From assembly GCF_002006345.1 (NCBI RefSeq), contig NZ_LZZM01000022.1:45022-109021 (forward strand): a stretch of 64,000 bases of DNA, given 5' to 3'. The notes under the pieces are model-generated. The model was not told the origin of the DNA and did not search any database. It saw only the letters and a program-made list of their open reading frames with translations. Below are positions 1 through 9,806 of this stretch, in pieces. Origin of the DNA: Clostridium puniceum (GTDB taxonomy: Bacteria > Bacillota > Clostridia > Clostridiales > Clostridiaceae). Numbering within the stretch: position 1 is the first letter of the stretch; the number at the start of each line of letters is the position of its first letter. The translations under genes and the position numbers were made by a program.

Positions 1-685
1 AATCTTTTTGAATTATTTGATTTTTACCATCTAATACAGCTGGTAATTGAACTGTTGATCTCCAAGTATGATCGTGAGTACCATAAATTCTATTTGTTCC
101 ATCTCCTGATGCAATTTTTTTAGCAAGTTCTTCATATTGAGCCCAAGTCATATCATTGGTAGGATATGCTATCTTTGCTTTATCAAAAACATCCTTGTTG
201 TAATATAAAAGCCAAAAATCACTTCTAAATGGTAGTGCGTATAATTTATCCTTAACCTTCAACTGTTCTGCTGTTCCAGAATATGAATCTAACTTTACGC
301 TGTCTTTTGAAATATAAGAATCAAGTGGCTCTAATTGATTTTTATTTACCATAGATGAATACCCTGGAGTATCTTTTACTGTAATAATATCGATATCATC
401 TGATCCTCCTGATAGCATAACTGAAAGTTTATCTTGATATTCTGCTGATGAAATATCCAATAATTCAATATCAACATTAGAATTTTTAGCTTTATATTCA
501 TCAATTACAGGTTTTAAATATGCTGTTTTATCTTTATCCCATACTGCCATTTTTAAAGTGACTTTTCCAGAAGAATCAGTTCCTCCTTGAGCCTTATTAT
601 CTGAAGAACTATTTCCACATCCAATTAAAACTGTTGCAGTTAATGTAAAGGCTAAAACCATACTAATCAATTTTTTCATTTTCAT
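1..685 (-). CDS. ABC transporter extracellular solute-binding lipoprotein (family 1), C-terminus cut by window edge
   Basis: The reading frame is open from an ATG at 685 to the left edge, so about 228 N-terminal residues are present and the C-terminus is missing. The start is set by AAGGGG about 9 bases upstream. The protein begins MKMKKLISM, followed by a hydrophobic stretch and the lipobox LIGC, so it should be lipid-anchored outside the membrane. The mature part opens with VTLKMAVWDKD and contains MLSGGSDDIDIITVKDTPG and ALPFRSDFWLLYYNKD, typical of family 1 sugar-binding proteins (usual length about 420-450 aa). The YesN/YesM pair lies directly upstream on the same strand and probably controls it. 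The permease genes would lie beyond the edge. The sugar is unknown; uronate oligosaccharide is a guess from context. Confidence 0.9.
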   Translation of the reverse strand, partial: MKMKKLISMVLAFTLTATVLIGCGNSSSDNKAQGGTDSSGKVTLKMAVWDKDKTAYLKPVIDEYKAKNSNVDIELLDISSAEYQDKLSVMLSGGSDDIDIITVKDTPGYSSMVNKNQLEPLDSYISKDSVKLDSYSGTAEQLKVKDKLYALPFRSDFWLLYYNKDVFDKAKIAYPTNDMTWAQYEELAKKIASGDGTNRIYGTHDHTWRSTVQLPAVLDGKNQIIQKD

Positions 686-735
686 TTTTCATTTCCCCTT
701 GCTTTTAAATAAGTCATGTATTTGTTTACAAACTT

Positions 736-795
736 ATTATATCTAACACTCACCTGTATAAAAATAGACTTTTTTTCTATTTCATTCACTTTTTT
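736..795 (-). promoter_or_regulatory. Promoter of the solute-binding protein gene with a candidate YesN box
   Basis: On the minus strand a -10 hexamer TATAAT lies at 741-736, and the -35 position is poor. Just upstream (795-758) is a box reading AGTGAATGAAATAGAAA followed by GTCTATTTTTATA. A close copy lies at 9953-9988, upstream of the heparinase-like gene at 9806. A weak -35 with an adjacent conserved box suggests activator-dependent transcription. YesN is the obvious candidate (inference). The rest of the 330-base gap (686-1015) is AT-rich, with a terminator at its right end. Confidence 0.55.
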
Positions 796-955
796 GATAA
801 CCTTTTCATAGTGTATTTTCTTTATGAAAAAACATATACTTTTTTATTATTTTAATAACTATTTTACAATAAAATTTGTTTCTTAGACTTTGTAGTCTAA
901 ATTTACATTTTTCAATAGATTATTAAAGTTAAAAAACACAGGTTTTCTTTAAATA

Positions 956-1000
956 TAAAAGCTGCAGCTCTATTACTACATAATAGAATTTGCAGCTATT
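956..1000 (-). terminator. Rho-independent terminator after yesN
   Basis: An inverted repeat pairs AGCTGCA (960-966) with TGCAGCT (991-997) and, inside it, TCTATTA with TAATAGA around the loop CTACA. On the minus strand it is followed by TTTTATATTTAAA. It ends the two-component operon before the binding-protein gene. Confidence 0.7.
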
Positions 1001-1015
1001 TAAATAATAAATAAA

Positions 1016-2626
1016 TCAAGCTTGTTTTTGTGTATACTCCTTAGGTGAATATCCTGTAACTTTTTTAAATACTTTACTAAAATAAAAGGCACTTTCAAAA
1101 CCAAGCATATCTGAAACCTCATATACTTTATAATTTTCTTTTAACAATAACTCCTTTGCTTTATTAATTTTCATATGTGTAATGTACTCTGAAAAACCTA
1201 TATCACAATATTTTTTAAATAATGCACTTAAGTAACTTGGACTAATACTATATAAGGATGCAATTTCATTTAATGATAATTTATCTTCCAAATGCTCATT
1301 AATATATTTTTTAACATGATTTATTATGTTATGCTTATAATCCTTTTTGCGTTCTTCTAAATATTCACATAACTTATCCCTAAGTAATGCAACCCAGCAA
1401 TTTATTTGTTCAACATTCTTTTTTGCATATATACTTTTATATCCATCTATTTCATTAGAAAATATTTCACTAATACAATTTTCCCCATATGGTAATAAAT
1501 TTAAGCAAAGATATAAAATGTTACAGGCACAATCAATAGCTTGTAAATACTTAGTAGGCTGTTCATTAAACACCTTTATAATTTGTGAAAATATTCTATA
1601 AATTTCTTCTGTATCATATTCCTCAAAGGCTTTCACTAGATCTTCCTTAAAAAATGATATATCAAAAGTCTCTTCTACATAACTAGTTTTCTTTAAATCA
1701 CAATAAAAGGATATCCTTTCTTCATTATCACTTGAATTAAAGCAATGCCTTGCTTCCTCAAAGGAAGCATCTATAGATTTTAATTTATCATAAGAATTTC
1801 CTATTCCTATTTTTATTTGTACATTAAAATACTTGCATATCATCAAAGAAACTTTTTCAAGTGATGTAGATACTACTTTATTAATATTTTCTATTTGATC
1901 CTTTTCAAAGCAACAAATAATTACAAAGTGCTTATAATCAAGAGAAATAATAAAACATTTTAAATACTTTACTGCAATTTCTCTTACCATATTTAATGTA
2001 CAGATATATTGATTTAAAATTTGTTCATTAGATAAGGTATCTTCATTATTACCGCTTATTTCACAAAAACAAGCTAAAAATCTATCTCCTGCCAAATCTA
2101 ATTTTAAATCATTTAGTTGCATATTTATCTGTTCTTCGTTTTCAAATAAATTATATAATAATTTTACAAAAAACTTTTCTTCAAAAATATGCGCCATAGA
2201 ATCGCCTTTAGGTACATTCTGCAAATTTTCCTTTTGCTCATAGTTCTTTTTAACTTTAATTAATACTTTTTCTATAGATTCTTTTAAAAGATTTGCATCT
2301 AATTCTAATTTAATTAAATAATCTATTACATTATACTTTATGGCTCTTTTAGCAAGTTCAAATTCTTCATAACTTGTTAAAATTATAAAGATAGGAGGTT
2401 TTTCAAAATTATCCATGCAGTACTTAGTTAATTCTAATCCATCCATAATTGGCATTTTAATATCAGTTATTACAATGTCAGGCATGTTACTTTCTATTAC
2501 ATCAAGAGCTTGTTTACCATTAGCTGCAGAGCCAATGACTTCAATTTCATAATCTACCCAATTTAACATAGACTTTACACCAATTTGAACTAACGGTTCA
2601 TCGTCAACAATTAATAATTTATACAT
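1016..2626 (-). CDS. yesN: YesN-type response regulator (REC + AraC HTH)
   Basis: About 536 aa. The N-terminal receiver domain (residues 1-125) starts MYKLLIVDDEP and has the phospho-acceptor Asp in DIVITDIKMP. A long middle region is typical of this class. The C-terminal 100 residues are an AraC-type DNA-binding domain with YSISPSYLSALFKKYC and GFESAFYFSKVFKKVTGYSP. An upstream ATG at 2632 is possible, but AAGGAG is better spaced (about 9 bases) for the ATG at 2626. The gene lies 41 bp downstream of the kinase gene, so the two are probably cotranscribed. Family knowledge: YesM/YesN pairs sense extracellular oligosaccharides and switch on ABC importers and matching hydrolases. Likely targets are the binding-protein gene at 685 and the operon starting at 9806. 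Confidence 0.9.
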   Translation of the reverse strand: MYKLLIVDDEPLVQIGVKSMLNWVDYEIEVIGSAANGKQALDVIESNMPDIVITDIKMPIMDGLELTKYCMDNFEKPPIFIILTSYEEFELAKRAIKYNVIDYLIKLELDANLLKESIEKVLIKVKKNYEQKENLQNVPKGDSMAHIFEEKFFVKLLYNLFENEEQINMQLNDLKLDLAGDRFLACFCEISGNNEDTLSNEQILNQYICTLNMVREIAVKYLKCFIISLDYKHFVIICCFEKDQIENINKVVSTSLEKVSLMICKYFNVQIKIGIGNSYDKLKSIDASFEEARHCFNSSDNEERISFYCDLKKTSYVEETFDISFFKEDLVKAFEEYDTEEIYRIFSQIIKVFNEQPTKYLQAIDCACNILYLCLNLLPYGENCISEIFSNEIDGYKSIYAKKNVEQINCWVALLRDKLCEYLEERKKDYKHNIINHVKKYINEHLEDKLSLNEIASLYSISPSYLSALFKKYCDIGFSEYITHMKINKAKELLLKENYKVYEVSDMLGFESAFYFSKVFKKVTGYSPKEYTQKQA

Positions 2627-2673
2627 AAACATTATCTCCTTTTTGTAAAGTAGTTCCTTTGCTCTCCTAACTC

Positions 2674-4467
2674 CTATTGATAAGGAATTGTAATTATCAT
2701 ATTTGTATATTCATTAATTTCGCTCTTAATATTTAATCCATATTCATTTCCAAAGGTTAATTTAATTCTTTCATTTACATTACTAACGCCAATATTATTA
2801 AAAGAAGTTTTACTAGTAGTTTCCTTTGAAGTAAGCAATTCTTTAATTTTATCTTCATTAATTCCAACACCATTATCTATAATTTCAATATTAATTATAT
2901 TTTTCTGAGTGCTGCTAATATTAATATCAATAATTCCTTCAATTGCCTTAGGTTCAATTCCATGAAAGATTGCATTTTCAACTATTGGCTGTAGTGTAAA
3001 TTTAATAATATGGCAATCATATAAATCTTCTGACCTAATATTATAATTTACAGTAATAATTCCTCCATACCTATATTGTTGAATTGTTATATAATCCTTT
3101 AGTAAATCTAGTTCCTCTTTTATTGTAATTAATTGACTAGTTCCTTTAGCAATATTCCTTAATAATCTGGCAAGAGACGTTGTCATTTCTGGTATTCCAG
3201 ATGCATTTTGTATTGTTGCCATCCACTTAATTGAATTTAAAGTGTTGTAGAGGAAATGTGGATTTATTTGACTTTGAAGCATTTTAAACTCTAATTCCTT
3301 TTTTTGCTTTTCATCTGCAACTCTTGATTCTATAAGATCTAAAACATCTTGTGATAAAATATTAATTCCTTTGCCTATAGCTCCAATTTCATCTGAACTT
3401 TCTATTGAAGGATTTTTTGAAAAATCACCAGCTGAAATCTCAAAAATTTTTTTATTAATTTTCCTAATAGGTTTATTAATCATTCTATTAAAGGTATATG
3501 TTAATATAAAACCAAGTGAAAGCAGTAATCCTATAATAAATAAAAATAAAGGAAAATATGCCTCTTTTTGAAATATAAGCTGCTCACTAGATAGGCTTTG
3601 CGCAATATACCAGCCTTTTAAATTAGAAGCGTAACAGACAATTGTTCTAGTTAATCCTTTTTCATCTTTTATTGTATAATATGTAATATCGTTATTATAT
3701 TCAGCCGTATCACTTTTTATTATTGAGAATTTTGATGATATTTCTTTTAATTCTTTGTTTTTATATAAATAAATAATATCATTAATTATAATGTATAGCT
3801 CTGAATCTGCTTCTTGAATATAATTTTCCAAATAATTTGTTATAATACTTGTATTCACTGAAATATATACCCATCCATCCACAGAGGAATCAAAGGAACT
3901 ATATACAGGTCGAATAATTGGTATTATAAGTGAATTACCTTTAGATTGAAATGGATCTTTTTTTAAACCAATCCATTTAAAATCTTTAGCTTGTATTAAT
4001 TCCTCAAAATAAGGTAACTGTCTGCTTGTTTTCCCATCTGTAAGAAACCCTTCACTGGAACCATCTAAGTTTTGCAATAAAGCATTTTTAGGATTGCTTA
4101 TTATTAATCGTCCAACAAAATTACTAGCTCTTGAATTAAGCAGTTCTTCTTGAAGTCTATAATATGTATTTAGTGTTTCAGTACTGGAAATATGATTGGG
4201 TGCATTTGAAACATAAGAAGAAATTTGAGTATTAGTGCTACACCACTTAGCTAAATTTTCAATATTATCTATATTATTTTCAATATTTTTCATAACTAAT
4301 TGAAGATTAGAACCTGTTGATTGGATTAGATTTTTTCGTAATAAATATTGAAAGGTAGAAAAACAAAAATAAGATATTAATATGGTTGTCATAATTGTTG
4401 ATGTCATTATGATTATAGTCATACGAGTTTTTATTGTCTTTGGAAAAAATCTCTTCATATCACCCAT
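2674..4467 (-). CDS. yesM: YesM-type sensor histidine kinase
   Basis: 597 aa. A transmembrane segment lies near residues 16-36 and an extracytoplasmic sensor region follows to about 300. A second transmembrane segment (LFLFIIGLLLSLGFILTYTF) leads into a HAMP domain (about 325-380). Then comes a His_kinase domain with the phospho-accepting His in QSQINPHFLYNTLNSIKWMA, and an ATPase domain with the N box FTLQPIVENAIFHGIEP and G box EIIDNGVGI. This is the standard 5TM-lacking LytS/YesM layout. The start MGDMKRFF has AAAGG 6 bases upstream. It is paired with yesN downstream. The ligand is unknown. Confidence 0.92.
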   Translation of the reverse strand: MGDMKRFFPKTIKTRMTIIIMTSTIMTTILISYFCFSTFQYLLRKNLIQSTGSNLQLVMKNIENNIDNIENLAKWCSTNTQISSYVSNAPNHISSTETLNTYYRLQEELLNSRASNFVGRLIISNPKNALLQNLDGSSEGFLTDGKTSRQLPYFEELIQAKDFKWIGLKKDPFQSKGNSLIIPIIRPVYSSFDSSVDGWVYISVNTSIITNYLENYIQEADSELYIIINDIIYLYKNKELKEISSKFSIIKSDTAEYNNDITYYTIKDEKGLTRTIVCYASNLKGWYIAQSLSSEQLIFQKEAYFPLFLFIIGLLLSLGFILTYTFNRMINKPIRKINKKIFEISAGDFSKNPSIESSDEIGAIGKGINILSQDVLDLIESRVADEKQKKELEFKMLQSQINPHFLYNTLNSIKWMATIQNASGIPEMTTSLARLLRNIAKGTSQLITIKEELDLLKDYITIQQYRYGGIITVNYNIRSEDLYDCHIIKFTLQPIVENAIFHGIEPKAIEGIIDINISSTQKNIINIEIIDNGVGINEDKIKELLTSKETTSKTSFNNIGVSNVNERIKLTFGNEYGLNIKSEINEYTNMIITIPYQ

Positions 4468-4495
4468 TGTATACCTTTACTTTCACTAAAATTTC

Positions 4496-4538
4496 TTAGC
4501 ATTGCTGCTAAAAAATTTTTAATCTGCAGCAATGCTAA
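4496..4538 (-). terminator. Hairpin terminator between heparinase-like gene and yesM
   Basis: A perfect 13-bp inverted repeat, TTAGCATTGCTGC (4496-4508) and GCAGCAATGCTAA (4526-4538), is followed on the minus strand by a modestly T-rich tail (GAAATTTTAG). It separates the polysaccharide operon from yesMN and may only attenuate. Confidence 0.65.
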
Positions 4539-4561
4539 CATTTATTATATTAAATATTAAA

Positions 4562-6586
4562 TTACCATACAAGGACTTTTCCTATTCTCTTCTCACCTTT
4601 TCCATTGTTAAATACAACCACTTGTCCAAAACCTATGCAGTTATTGGCTTTAAAACTATCTGTTGGAGATGCATAATCTTGATGAGCAAATACTGCCGTA
4701 TAACTTCTTTCTCCCTTTGTAATTTTAATAGCTTCAATTAATTTATCTTCAAAAATTATATTTTTAAAATTAGAATATACTGGTACTTTTTCTATATTAA
4801 TGCTTTCTGTTTTATCTAATTCATTTGTTGATATGACTGTTATTACTGCTGCAAAACCATTTGCTGAAAGCTCAGTTTTTATTGCTTTATTTTCCTCAAA
4901 TTCATTGTAATGTTTTGAATATTTTGAAGCAACAATTTCTTTTGTTAAACCATCTGATATGAAGCAAAGTTCTACTTTATTTTTATCACTTGTATACGTT
5001 ACTTTTCCATCTTTTTCTTCATCAACCTTGCCTTCATTATTAAAGTGGAAATATTGATTATATTTGTGAGCTGAATTTCCATAGAATTCATCAACTATTA
5101 TATAAATATCTGGTTTAATATATAAAATACGACGATTTATATAGACACTTCCCATGTCTATATCATAATAACCTAAATTTCCCCCCTCTAAATAATCATA
5201 TTCTTCACTTGATATCATTTTTTGATTTATACCTCTTGCAAGCTTACTACATTCCCAAGAATCCTTGCAGACAATAAAATCTTTATCATCAACTGTTATT
5301 GTATTATGTGCTGATGGATCTTTAAATTCGTATCTCTCCGGTTTATCTACATAGGTATACCTTCCTGCATCAACTAATATATCCTCCCCATTAGAAAATA
5401 AATCAATATGAAGCTTATCAGAGTGTCCATGTCCTGCTCCCAGCGTTCCACAATGGAAATGGAAAAAGTTTTGTTTTTCACTCCAATCTGAATGAAGATA
5501 ATAATTACCACTTTCTTTTAATTCAATAGCAGTTTTATGTGGCTCCACAGCTTCAAGATTAGAATATTCTTCACTAGCCTTAAAGCCTAAATCCCATATA
5601 CAGTCAAAATCAAAAGCTTCATATCCTCCAAATTTAAGAACTGGATCTTTATATAAATACGCACCTTTTGAAATTATATCTCTTACATCTATATCATCAC
5701 TGTCTCCCATTAGAAGTTCAAAATGATTTGGTTTTTTGTGATACATACTTGCATAACACATTTTATAAAGATTTTCATCGATTATTTTAGGTAAAATTAT
5801 ATTATTTCTATCTGATAAAATCTTTACATCTAAATAACAATGAGTAACTTCATTGTGATACATAGGAGACTGCTCCCAATGAACTCCATCACCATAAACT
5901 TGTATTGTTATTTCTTCTTCCAAACGCTTAAGCGCTTCATTGCAATATTCTATAGTACGTGCTGTTTCCGGTAGCATAACACCAGCTATAAATAATCCAT
6001 GGTTTTGAAGAACTCCCCAATTACTTACAAGTCTAAAGGTATCATAAATATCCATTAAATATTCAGCATGTTCAATTATAGATTTTTCAAAGATTTCGCA
6101 AACTTCATCTGTAAGTGCATGGCTTTCCTCAAAGTAGCAAAAAGCTTTTAACCAATATTCAAGACGTAAACCTGCTTCAATAGTACGCCAAGCAAGTTGA
6201 TTTTTAGGATCTTCTAACCTAACATTTTTTACCCAGTGAGTCATTTGAGCTACAAAGGCTTCAGCATATTTCTCGTCACTAGTTAAAGCATAAGCTTGTC
6301 CAAGGCATATCCAAAAACGGTGTCTATTAAATTGATAAATCCATTCTGGATCATCTGCTGGTATATACATCCAATTTATTTCTTCTTCAAATATTTCAGG
6401 AATATGAGTTCTTTCCATATCCCAACGTAGTTCAAATAAAAATTTTTGATTCACAATATCATCGGCAACTTTTATAATTTTTTCAGCTTCTTCTAAGCAA
6501 TTTGCTTTTACATATTCTGCAATCTTCTTTATATCATCAATAAAAAATTTCTTATTCTTTTGATTAAAAAACTCATACTTTGTCAT
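4562..6586 (-). CDS. Heparinase II/III family protein (polysaccharide lyase-like), cytoplasmic
   Basis: 674 aa without a signal peptide. The N-terminal half is alpha-helical (alpha/alpha toroid type, containing WRTIEAGLRLEYWLKAFCYF and SNWGVLQNHGLF). The C-terminal half is the heparinase II/III beta-sandwich, with the His-rich signature GAGHGHSDKLHIDLFSNG near residue 390 and ILVDAGRYTY. Members cleave uronate-containing glycans by beta-elimination and are found in PL12, PL15, PL17 and PL21. Lacking a secretion signal, this one probably acts on imported oligosaccharides. It sits third in a run (9806, 8044, 6586) with GH88 in the middle, which fits stepwise lysis and then hydrolysis of unsaturated uronates. 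The exact PL family is not assignable by eye. Confidence 0.82.
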   Translation of the reverse strand: MTKYEFFNQKNKKFFIDDIKKIAEYVKANCLEEAEKIIKVADDIVNQKFLFELRWDMERTHIPEIFEEEINWMYIPADDPEWIYQFNRHRFWICLGQAYALTSDEKYAEAFVAQMTHWVKNVRLEDPKNQLAWRTIEAGLRLEYWLKAFCYFEESHALTDEVCEIFEKSIIEHAEYLMDIYDTFRLVSNWGVLQNHGLFIAGVMLPETARTIEYCNEALKRLEEEITIQVYGDGVHWEQSPMYHNEVTHCYLDVKILSDRNNIILPKIIDENLYKMCYASMYHKKPNHFELLMGDSDDIDVRDIISKGAYLYKDPVLKFGGYEAFDFDCIWDLGFKASEEYSNLEAVEPHKTAIELKESGNYYLHSDWSEKQNFFHFHCGTLGAGHGHSDKLHIDLFSNGEDILVDAGRYTYVDKPERYEFKDPSAHNTITVDDKDFIVCKDSWECSKLARGINQKMISSEEYDYLEGGNLGYYDIDMGSVYINRRILYIKPDIYIIVDEFYGNSAHKYNQYFHFNNEGKVDEEKDGKVTYTSDKNKVELCFISDGLTKEIVASKYSKHYNEFEENKAIKTELSANGFAAVITVISTNELDKTESINIEKVPVYSNFKNIIFEDKLIEAIKITKGERSYTAVFAHQDYASPTDSFKANNCIGFGQVVVFNNGKGEKRIGKVLVW

Positions 6587-6744
6587 ACATTTTCACAACC
6601 TTATTAATTATTTTATAACACATTTATACCCAATTTCTAAATTAGACTACTGAAAATTGTCATTATTTTTCAAAAATCTTTTTCACCTTATGTAACTATA
6701 TTCATTGTAATTAATATCTTTATATCACTTTTAGCTATGAAAAA

Positions 6745-6900
6745 ATGAAACTCGACTCACTTTGTTCGCTGAGTAAGTTCCATGAACCAAATATAAAAGC
6801 TCCAAGGAGAAAGTTCGAAGAACGAAATGCAAGAATAAAGTTAAATTGCATGTGCAATTTAACTAAGTTCGAGGACCCAAATCATAGATTTGGACTCTCA
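6745..6900. repeat. Cluster of short hairpins in a 324-bp gap (candidate clostridial intergenic repeat element)
   Basis: The gap 6587-6910 holds a run of small inverted repeats: ACTCA/TGAGT (6755-6774), GTTAAATTGCA/TGCAATTTAAC (6840-6863), and CCAAAT/ATTTGG (6877-6893) nested in GAG/CTC. The modules are joined by recurring AAGTTC or AAGTTAA starts. A 95-codon plus-strand frame covers it, but it has no ribosome site and runs into the GH88 gene, so I do not call it coding. It looks like a structured, possibly mobile, intergenic element. Only one copy lies in this window. Confidence 0.5.
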
Positions 6901-6910
6901 CTTATCTCAC

Positions 6911-8044
6911 TTACCAAAATAATAGCTTTTCACCCTTTAATATTGAAATACCTTCTACAAAGAAATAATCTCCATATATTAGTGGTACATCTAAATTCTT
7001 TTGCTCTGGAAAATGTCCTGTACCATGTTTAATTAAACCTTCTTCCTCTATATTATTCATTGTTCCACATTCAAAATATAAATTTTTCAATATGCCTTCT
7101 CCTGCATTTAAATATAAAGCTTTTTCTACATCTTTCACACATTCTGATAAAAGTAATAATCCACATGCAGCTATTGCACCTGCTGAAGAATCTGGATATT
7201 TATATTTTTTAGCTTCTGTATCCTCTGGTACTCTAAAATCCCATACTGGATACTTTTCACCTTTAACATTAGCTATAAAATAATGAGCTGTTTTTTTAGC
7301 TGCATCTAATATTTCTTCATTTTTAGTATATTTATAAGAAAGAGTAAGTCCATAAACGGCCCATGCACAACCTCTTGCCCATGCGCTATTTTCAGCAAAC
7401 CCTTGTCCACCGCATTTTTCTATCACTTCTCCTGTAGACGAATCAAATATTACCATATGTTGTACTGAACCATCTGGTCTTATAAAATGATTTAATACCA
7501 TTTCTACATGTTTTTCTGCAACTTGCTTAAATCTAGCGTCTCCAATTTCTTCTGATGCCCAATATAATATAGGTAAATTCATTAAACAATCAATAATTAC
7601 AACTCCACTATTATCTTTACGTCCACTCCAAGCATTCCATGCACGAATATAATTTCCCTTTGAATTAAACCTTGCCATTAGTAAATTAGCTGCAAGTAAA
7701 GCTCTTTTTCTCGCCTGCTTACTTTGGGTTATTTTATAATTAGCTAAACTTGATAATGTCCACATAAACCCTAAATCATGGTCTATTGCTTCAGTATCAC
7801 TAAGCAAATGATTCATTTTTTCTTCGCAAGATTCTGCATTTTTTCTTAATTTTTCATCTTTATTTTCTAGATAAACTCTCCACAATATTCCTGGCCAAAA
7901 TCCCGCTGTCCACCACTGTTCATTTTCTAATTGATATTTTTTATTTGGTGCTGAATGAGGAAAGTTACTTCCTATTCTCTCATTATTTAATTTAGTTTTT
8001 TCTTCTATAAATGCCCATGCTTCTTCTTTCCAGCTATTATACAT
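6911..8044 (-). CDS. GH88 unsaturated glucuronyl hydrolase
   Basis: 377 aa, the usual GH88 length, cytoplasmic. The start at 8044 has AGGAGG upstream. Both catalytic aspartates known from Bacillus UGL are visible: IDHDLGFMW (first Asp) and VVIIDCLMNLPILYWA (second Asp). The aromatic (alpha/alpha)6 barrel motif WWTAGFWPGILWRVYLE is also present. The enzyme hydrates the double bond of the terminal 4,5-unsaturated uronate on an oligosaccharide made by a lyase. It releases a sugar that opens to 4-deoxy-L-threo-5-hexosulose-uronate, the substrate of the DhuI/KduD genes at 13-15 kb. It is flanked by two heparinase-like genes. A paralogue lies at 46768. Confidence 0.93.
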   Translation of the reverse strand: MYNSWKEEAWAFIEEKTKLNNERIGSNFPHSAPNKKYQLENEQWWTAGFWPGILWRVYLENKDEKLRKNAESCEEKMNHLLSDTEAIDHDLGFMWTLSSLANYKITQSKQARKRALLAANLLMARFNSKGNYIRAWNAWSGRKDNSGVVIIDCLMNLPILYWASEEIGDARFKQVAEKHVEMVLNHFIRPDGSVQHMVIFDSSTGEVIEKCGGQGFAENSAWARGCAWAVYGLTLSYKYTKNEEILDAAKKTAHYFIANVKGEKYPVWDFRVPEDTEAKKYKYPDSSAGAIAACGLLLLSECVKDVEKALYLNAGEGILKNLYFECGTMNNIEEEGLIKHGTGHFPEQKNLDVPLIYGDYFFVEGISILKGEKLLFW

Positions 8045-8096
8045 TTTAATACCTCCTAAATAATCAATTATTAACTACCTTCAAATAATTAACTTT

Positions 8097-9806
8097 CTAT
8101 CTTATTTCATAATAAAATTTAAATTCCGTAATCAATTCTTTATTTTCCTTATTTGTTATTAATCCAAGTCTATATATGATTACAACTTGATTATAATGAT
8201 CAGTTACTTTTTCTTTTTCTATATAATAATCAAATATGTTGCAGTCATATTTGATTATTATATTTCCTTTTGTTCCTTTCCAAATAATCTCTCCATTTTT
8301 AATAAGCTCTGGTTTTATATAGCTTATAAAACCTTCATTTACTTTAGTTGTAGCTTTACCAAAAATTGAATCTTCTATAGTCAACATTGTTTTATTATTT
8401 TCAAATCTTGCTTTTCTATAAAAGTTCTTTATTTTTGCAGCTGGGTAGACTTGAGACAATTCTAAATTAAATTCTATATAATTACTATTAATATCCTGTT
8501 TTACAATGGTGCTTTCTATAGCGCCTTCTTCTTGCTCACAATTATTTATAAATGGTACTGAATGCCAATATGATCTTGTGTGATTATAAGTATATCTTTC
8601 ACTTCCAAAGTATCCTTTTGTATATGCTCCTGCCCCTAAATCCGTTAAGATTATTTCTCCATCTATAGCTGCAACAAAGCTTCCAACATCATTATGATTA
8701 TGAGGTTCATGGTTGCTGCCTCCCTTTATAGCAAAAAACAACTTATCTTTTCTATGAACCATCCATTTAGCATCTTGAAAATAAATAGAACAGTTTTCTA
8801 ATTCCTTATTTAATATTTCTCCACTTGTCCACCATAAATTTCTGCTTACATGGCCCCATCTATAACAATGATCAAAGTCAAAAGGACTAATTTTTTCTAT
8901 TAATGGCACTTTTATCTTGAATTTATTCTGCAAATATGATAGTAATCCAGATGGTAAAGTAATATTAGGTGGCACATCAGAAAAAGGTAAAAATACTTTT
9001 TCTGAAATTTGAATACTCTGTGGAAAATTTGCTATAGCTTCAGTTTTACTACTTTCTTCTTTATTATCTTGTAAATATATTTCATTTTTCAATGCTTTAT
9101 AGTATATATAATATCCAAAGCCATAAGACCAGTAGCCTATACCCTCCAAAGTTACTCCATCATCACCAAAACCACTAATATAGCATTCTAAGGCTCTTTC
9201 AACCTTATTTAATATTAATTTTTGCTTTTCTTCCTTTTCCATAAGCAAAGCAGTTATTCCAATACATCCACCACAAACTGCACTCCAATTATGAGTAGCG
9301 CTTTCCCATTCCCAATTTTTATTTATAAAAGGATTTATAACTCTATCCTTAATTTGTTTCTTAATATGATTGCATAATAATAAATCTATTTTATTTTTAT
9401 GAATAATTATAATTTCACTTAGAGTTTGTGCTGTTTCTGCTGAAAATAGATCTATTACCTTCGCTGGATTATCTCCAAAAGTGTCTTCTCCATATTGTAA
9501 ATGTGCAGCCAAGCACCAGCTGAATTCATTAGATATTGTCCATAAAAGTTCTTGAAAATAATCTATAGCATCTTTTGAATTATTCCATTGTAAATACAAT
9601 CCTAAAGCAGTTAATTGCTTTCTTCTTTCAAAATATGACTCTTCAAACTCTTTTCTGCTTCCACTTTTATAAAAATCTACATAAGTACTATAAGACACTT
9701 GTGGTATATTTCCCTTTATTATAACCTTTACATAAGCTTCAATTTGATCCATTAATGGTGCTCTAACAGTGTTCCGTCTTATTTCTTTATGAAAATATTC
9801 TTTCAT
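8097..9806 (-). CDS. Heparinase II/III-like protein (polysaccharide lyase-like), first gene of operon
   Basis: 569 aa, no signal peptide. It has a helical N-terminal region with WEWESATHNWSAVCGGCIG (about residue 165), then a C-terminal heparinase II/III-type sheet domain with GGSNHEPHNHNDVGSFV (about 370) and EIILTDLGAGAYTKGYFGS. The repeated His and Asn residues match the metal and active-site region of this superfamily. It shares only this layout with the gene at 4562, so the two probably act on different bonds. It starts an operon with GH88 (53-bp gap). Its promoter region carries a copy of the box found before the binding-protein gene, so control by YesN is likely. Confidence 0.8.
   Translation of the reverse strand: MKEYFHKEIRRNTVRAPLMDQIEAYVKVIIKGNIPQVSYSTYVDFYKSGSRKEFEESYFERRKQLTALGLYLQWNNSKDAIDYFQELLWTISNEFSWCLAAHLQYGEDTFGDNPAKVIDLFSAETAQTLSEIIIIHKNKIDLLLCNHIKKQIKDRVINPFINKNWEWESATHNWSAVCGGCIGITALLMEKEEKQKLILNKVERALECYISGFGDDGVTLEGIGYWSYGFGYYIYYKALKNEIYLQDNKEESSKTEAIANFPQSIQISEKVFLPFSDVPPNITLPSGLLSYLQNKFKIKVPLIEKISPFDFDHCYRWGHVSRNLWWTSGEILNKELENCSIYFQDAKWMVHRKDKLFFAIKGGSNHEPHNHNDVGSFVAAIDGEIILTDLGAGAYTKGYFGSERYTYNHTRSYWHSVPFINNCEQEEGAIESTIVKQDINSNYIEFNLELSQVYPAAKIKNFYRKARFENNKTMLTIEDSIFGKATTKVNEGFISYIKPELIKNGEIIWKGTKGNIIIKYDCNIFDYYIEKEKVTDHYNQVVIIYRLGLITNKENKELITEFKFYYEIR

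Noticed and set aside
6745..7032. Plus-strand 95-codon open frame
   Set aside because: No ribosome site, it covers a palindromic element, and its second half is antisense to the GH88 gene.
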